From Proteromonas lacertae (Eukaryota > Sar > Bigyra > Opalinata > Proteromonadidae), in NCBI GenBank assembly GCA_002245135.1, contig NGBS01000009.1, forward strand, positions 62,001 to 126,000: a DNA stretch of 64,000 nt, given 5' to 3'. This document shows positions 61,701 to 64,000 of the stretch, in pieces (the stretch's first letter is position 1; each line of letters starts with the position of its first letter). A program made the translations under genes and the position numbers. The notes beneath the pieces were generated by a model, which was not told the origin of the DNA, made no database searches, and saw only the letters and a program-made list of their open reading frames with translations.

Positions 61701-64000
61701 TTGTACCATCATCACATGCATAACCTGGTTTACATGATACTGCTACTTGATTATCAGATCCTGTACTTTCATAACAAACATAACCTTTGGGACATAATAC
61801 TGAATGTGTTATTGTATCAAAATTACAAATATAATCAGCTTCACAATCACCTGGTATATATTCTGTGGATGTATCATTCATGAAATAACCATGTTGGCAT
61901 TCAGTGTAAAATGAATAATCTCTAAATGTTGGTAAATCTATAAATAAAGAACCTCTACCAAAGAAACCATAATATTTATCTATTGTGCCATGACCTTGAT
62001 GTGTTTTACCTGTTAATTTATAAGATGAACCATAATATTGTCTATATAATTGATACAAAGGAGAACCATCAGCTTGTGGATTGTAATAACATTTTCCTAT
62101 TGGTAATCCTTCTTCATCATAATCTACTGATCTTATATTTGGTTTACCTGTAGTATCATTCACTGAAAGTAAACCCCATTTGTATAACTTTCCAGCTTGT
62201 TCACAATCATATTTATTAGTAATTGCTGGATATTCTGACCATGCTGTTGGTAAATCTTTCTTACTACAAGGATCAACAATTCCTTCTACTGGACAAACAA
62301 TACCTGGAGGACATCTATTACATTCACTCTTATCTCTCAATTCATAATTCTTACCCCAAGTACCTTGTGGACAACCAATACAAACTACACGATTCAATTT
62401 ACCATCAGTGAACTTATAATCATTATTACGATAAGTTCCTGGCTTACACACATTTGATTTAGACATTCCATCATTCTCACATTCTGTACCTGGTGGACAT
62501 CTGTAACATTCTACTGTCTGTATTGTTGGAGCATAAAAACCAGGAGCACAAACTGCACTTTCATATAAACCTGGTAAACTTGAATAATGACCTTTTGGAG
62601 TTGGAATTGGAACTGCTGTACCTTCTGGACAATAGAAACCAACTGGACATAATCCCATACCTTTAGCTGTTGTACTACCTAATTCACAGTAAAAACCTTC
62701 ATGACATGGTTGTGCATATAAGAAATCACCTTTCTTAATTTCATCATAACCAACTCCTCCTGTACAATATGATCCTGGTCTACAAGGATAAGGTCTTAAT
62801 GTTGTATCATTTCTAAATGGATCTGATGTTAATGTACCATTTGGACAATAATAGCCTGCTGGACATCTTAGATTTGGCGCTTCTAATCTTGGTTTACTAC
62901 ACACCATACCTGGTGCACAAATGGCTGGAATTAATCTACCCATTCCTGGACAATAATAACCTTCTGGACAATCATTACAAAGTGTTTGTTGATTCTGACC
63001 ATTGTAAGTACCTGGAGGACATAATTCTGGTTCTATTAAACCTCTTTTTGGACATTGTGTACCTACTGGACATGGAATTCTTTCACCAAATGGACAGTAA
63101 AAACCTTCTGGACATAGATTATCTCCAAATTCACTTGGTCTTCCCATACCTTCAGGACAATACATTGATTCTTGACATGGTTGTGGTGTTGTGAAGTTTA
63201 ATAATACTACATCATAGAATGCAGTACCTGGATAACAATAAGTACCAGCTGGACATGGAACAGGTCTTCTTAATGAGAAATCATATGATGAATAATCAAA
63301 TACATAATCTGAAACTAATAAATCATTTTCATCTGGTAATCTATAACATGAATCATCTAAACAATATCTTCCTCTTATTGGTATAAAATCAGTATCTGGA
63401 TCTAATGGTAAATAGTGTAATTCTTGCCAATATCTCTGTGGCATATCTGAATAAATAAAACCTATATCAAATGATGAATTATCCCAACACATATGATTTC
63501 TTGATCCTAATACCATATCTCTTGGTTTTGAATCTTTATTTGGATGAACTGTACTTCTTCTTTCTACATGACTGAATGATGGACTAAACTGAGTTGAATA
63601 TACTGGTGAACCACAAGTTGTTGCTGTTGTTGCTGTACCTTCTAAACAATAATGACCTTCTGGACATGGTTGATCTGCTACAGCTACACCTGTTACTTCA
63701 CACACATAACCTGCTGGACAAATACGTGGAACTGGTAAACCATATTCTGGACAATGATATCCTATTGGACATCTTAAACAATCAGCTTGACCATAAAGTG
63801 GTTGATAAGTACCTGGTGGACATAATGTGAAATTTGTATTACCTAAACCATTACAATAAGTACCTCTTGGACAGATTAATATTTCACTCAATTCATTATT
63901 TGGACAATAATAACCTTCTGGACATAATCTCTTAAATTCTAATGTATTTCGGTTAGTTGTATAATCCAAACCATTATTGGATATTTCTACATAAACATTA
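55768..64000 (-). CDS. giant GCC2/GCC3-repeat multi-pass membrane protein (N-terminus off the right edge)
   Basis: Open reading frame of at least 2,740 codons with no intron and no frame break, reading out of the window. The ectodomain (about the first 1,000 visible residues) is an array of ephrin-receptor-like cysteine repeats (CPEGYYCP, CPPGTY, CPIGYHCP, CAPGFYAP); then a Cys-poor, acidic region with many N-glycosylation sites. About ten hydrophobic helices lie between 59100 and 57500, then a cytosolic part with two CxxC pairs (CSVC, CKYC) and a long charged coiled coil to the C-terminus (56400-55770). Similar giant surface proteins are known from ciliates and heteroloboseans; function unknown, possibly sensory or structural. 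Confidence 0.88.
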   Translation of the reverse strand, partial: NVYVEISNNGLDYTTNRNTLEFKRLCPEGYYCPNNELSEILICPRGTYCNGLGNTNFTLCPPGTYQPLYGQADCLRCPIGYHCPEYGLPVPRICPAGYVCEVTGVAVADQPCPEGHYCLEGTATTATTCGSPVYSTQFSPSFSHVERRSTVHPNKDSKPRDMVLGSRNHMCWDNSSFDIGFIYSDMPQRYWQELHYLPLDPDTDFIPIRGRYCLDDSCYRLPDENDLLVSDYVFDYSSYDFSLRRPVPCPAGTYCYPGTAFYDVVLLNFTTPQPCQESMYCPEGMGRPSEFGDNLCPEGFYCPFGERIPCPVGTQCPKRGLIEPELCPPGTYNGQNQQTLCNDCPEGYYCPGMGRLIPAICAPGMVCSKPRLEAPNLRCPAGYYCPNGTLTSDPFRNDTTLRPYPCRPGSYCTGGVGYDEIKKGDFLYAQPCHEGFYCELGSTTAKGMGLCPVGFYCPEGTAVPIPTPKGHYSSLPGLYESAVCAPGFYAPTIQTVECYRCPPGTECENDGMSKSNVCKPGTYRNNDYKFTDGKLNRVVCIGCPQGTWGKNYELRDKSECNRCPPGIVCPVEGIVDPCSKKDLPTAWSEYPAITNKYDCEQAGKLYKWGLLSVNDTTGKPNIRSVDYDEEGLPIGKCYYNPQADGSPLYQLYRQYYGSSYKLTGKTHQGHGTIDKYYGFFGRGSLFIDLPTFRDYSFYTECQHGYFMNDTSTEYIPGDCEADYICNFDTITHSVLCPKGYVCYESTGSDNQVAVSCKPGYACDDGTTPDYNLLNPFSQYKSICPVGYYCPAATAEDLKYDFPCPIGYYCPTGTGDPYEGTMAMDSLRRHLTRDEADPFNALVWMNETFESKRIMKEVGDLVYHDERCIAALNDSLSNIYQSYQLQDGSVGKVSVQKLAELTCGRDSYWRHIYNVILRGDCDCNAQIDRILDVYRLWKCTERPRSKQQCVFEPNVTYGLEERKDYTNGTTLQFTYKQKIHFPNFHEFSKAVKKEYEHERREKYCRDTTRLDYFEECNEAEIESDRIEYDLNIYDYYWALDLIDNLDEDLPNYVKFIEDIDESSTETDNTKYVPYRLDICKCERSLKCPNGTTTNGFATNYQDCFVPKDKVTVVKRLVPVYEDNEYLQPNDEHLKIFSGQESGLPFFELDGYGIATLTMNLSMLQQNFTYGQHYRIGVYMNCTPCPPMYECNYQNSYEHPSCDWPNNKTQTESGFLCSECCKCIPHPLPSYFSQNVAIEPYFDDKHTMVQVNIQAQTRIKVIFTMELIHGGYYLAFAKLHNTSDLSIFYPHRSNYDPDEDIMNVTEKATQFLAVINRELIQPHYGLPYNLPVNIYKYGKAGDSFKVLERTALINHIVNYDVGDPGYRERELEKYNRTILPFNNSDNSQSIYSRGDYAEDLEYYSTFWDYFVKRRYIAFPYLPYFSQCEEYDNNIFIGKMTEDNPDCNIVDYDNTTVIKQFPKKDETKEDPHADKCDGIHLKCNYEEEIFRVRYLKRWFELEEESILFYLTKYPMNSRDYYGKEDGSEWGRTSAVHNLLDTDDLIPVKVSEHASEDTMVPRNIKLFIAYKQDEKNEKYLLDSFVEFYDFCTITHKPEEEERFSNYDPPVLKCNSTNYTLDIQYYPLNWYELFNLFEFNWPIYLFFVGMIFLGLIVIGFIFWLFHRIITLLRNPPCCNCCKLFAAVLPNSLIGIITGLTPLLWGCGMIWIWFQVFSSDHPVEEPNPISFEDKQGDWSDTSVMSEETIAAVKNGRMGTCFLIIGVYIIFQGLKVFIPTESFDDKKKEEYIFMPNIDNTFYDSDEDKKREYSKYWRPHWWKRSYFFFYTMLCLIYCITAIEFSFSHWFKERVYLFIGIMKICQLIITTFYKIYLRDFILAIPLDIMVTFVPMFVALSAYDLLDFIFCYFIIMGCTIINRMYITPLILFCVKRWPKWVFAIRRKCKNHHKMSQRERIEEEAEWRRLKRLVELDKESVEPIIENFAMFTVDLHVYYLIPFALLLIRVFHLQIPIYSEFDIKLSWVYYYVIYFFILLVAVFIMEIFLLSAMELLYGYRMTDFLRFDNQRFRMRECQWSMYITKLDDSLTESLRIIDKLCFSSQYYFINTLYVSGIFSIIVGYFICTNVYFSPLSDPMFFPLLFFMFLFVTISKYFLIVLCQLLRIWSRKEYDGYVDDDAGEKATLGIRRSLDVEKERLELNALNSDRFRLRFLTSNKTWILDHLYKLLTPRTLEAPLYDDKSTREYIKSIYNKLRVRKEKLGEENEVSDDDEAEEKFRTGMWERKNITPKTRDIAKFWLEKVRRRRIYKSYVDEIVENNKEEICSVCNRKFNSDELIVDLCDAEGRILTHGLEDLINKYERETRSADDIISQFDWQFFFRKNANYVTRCKYCRNEAQLERGIHNEEYSDEESDEDEFENVYDPIEIKEGTTDYLLLKKWLTIMRTKYQIEKPSDEAIQESEDYKQKCIEDSKRRDEKRKEKRARRAYNIKLRERSGELSIPHDRLYLSSASKAMAIKWITSARMNRREEIKDCQRSLCEDINICLTRITEAHNKFYGRDLRMEGMKLHRKILDIMEERTEIEEEEENLINGCDKELAVFEENQKRLMVEDNEQIEKILLDELDKCESDISRYVEEMNELKRQKQIEYSQQKISKKELEQFLEEIESDVSSYKVKHGEEYDKFALGKRDELQKRKTRKEKAIEIKGENVHKKMVDIRRNSSKALSNLGKDWIPKARKWLEVANKKIEEYDSLH

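Noticed and set aside
60264-63830. Several plus-strand ORFs of 60-125 codons opposite the giant gene
   Set aside because: They are antisense shadows of the GCC repeat coding sequence, with repetitive Leu/Tyr/His composition.
1-64000. Reassigned stop codons (ciliate-like code) to explain in-frame stops
   Set aside because: Intact genes end in TAA, TAG and TGA alike (e.g. LIM copy 1 TAG, ABCE1 TAG, PACRGL TGA, uS8 TAA), and most internal stops require a frame change, not read-through.
1-64000. tRNA, rRNA or snRNA genes
   Set aside because: I looked for T-arm GGTTCGA-like and other conserved blocks and found none convincing; an infernal/tRNAscan search would be decisive.

Overview
The window is nuclear DNA of a very AT-rich, gene-dense unicellular eukaryote. 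It holds 34 protein-coding genes on both strands (two cut by the window edges), usually 30-300 bp apart. Most genes carry tiny spliceosomal introns of about 25-45 nt that begin GTAT/GTAA and end TAG (rarely AAG/GAG); several genes have none. TAA, TAG and TGA all end genes, so I read it with the standard code. The gene set implies a cilium (IFT38/CLUAP1, PACRG-like, PDE6-delta, SPD-2/CEP192-like), a mitochondrion-type carrier, an ER with calreticulin, a Golgi (CASP, Rab), E(z)-type Polycomb methyltransferase and a YTH RNA reader. I cannot place the lineage; a free-living or symbiotic flagellate is the safest description.

Layout: 1-4890 (-) ABCA transporter (C-terminus off the left edge). 5942-14675 (+) a long secreted adhesin-like protein and a BTB/BACK/SPRY protein. 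14948-19141 IFT38 (+), WWE/RING ligase (-), RluA-type pseudouridine synthase (-). 19234-22108 (+) two four-LIM genes flanking a decayed third copy. 22236-24837 EF-hand-like protein, YTH protein, pseudokinase. 24960-29667 (-) TIP30-like oxidoreductase, a 108-aa zinc-ribbon protein whose gene is shredded into 22 exons, a PP2C pseudophosphatase and an SLC25 carrier. 29993-32430 (+) capping-enzyme-like protein and PDE6-delta. 32588-38478 calreticulin, eIF3l, ACPS and CASP. 38585-43958 a membrane glycoprotein, a second pseudokinase and an LRR protein. 44025-51201 ABCE1, SPD-2-like, a polytopic protein, ribosomal protein uS8 and PACRG-like. 51571-55695 PHD protein, nitroreductase, Rab and EZH2-like. 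55768 to the right edge (-) a giant intronless GCC2/GCC3 multi-pass membrane protein.

The most unusual object is the gene at 25911-26941 (-). Twenty consecutive introns (26-51 nt) cut 96 nt of coding sequence into 19 internal exons, 14 of which are exactly 3 nt long. All 20 introns are phase 2 and every exon is a multiple of 3. Joined together the exons encode an uninterrupted CxxC-x25-CxxC zinc ribbon, and all lengths add up exactly (664 nt intron + 96 nt exon = 760 nt).

Two further themes deserve attention. About 14 sites in nine genes, including the essential ABCE1 gene, need a +1 shift that can be placed exactly on a stop codon. This could be programmed frameshifting, pseudogene decay or assembly indels. 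A GCTTGA element, often doubled, sits about 30-70 nt upstream of at least ten start codons in gene orientation and looks like a core promoter motif.
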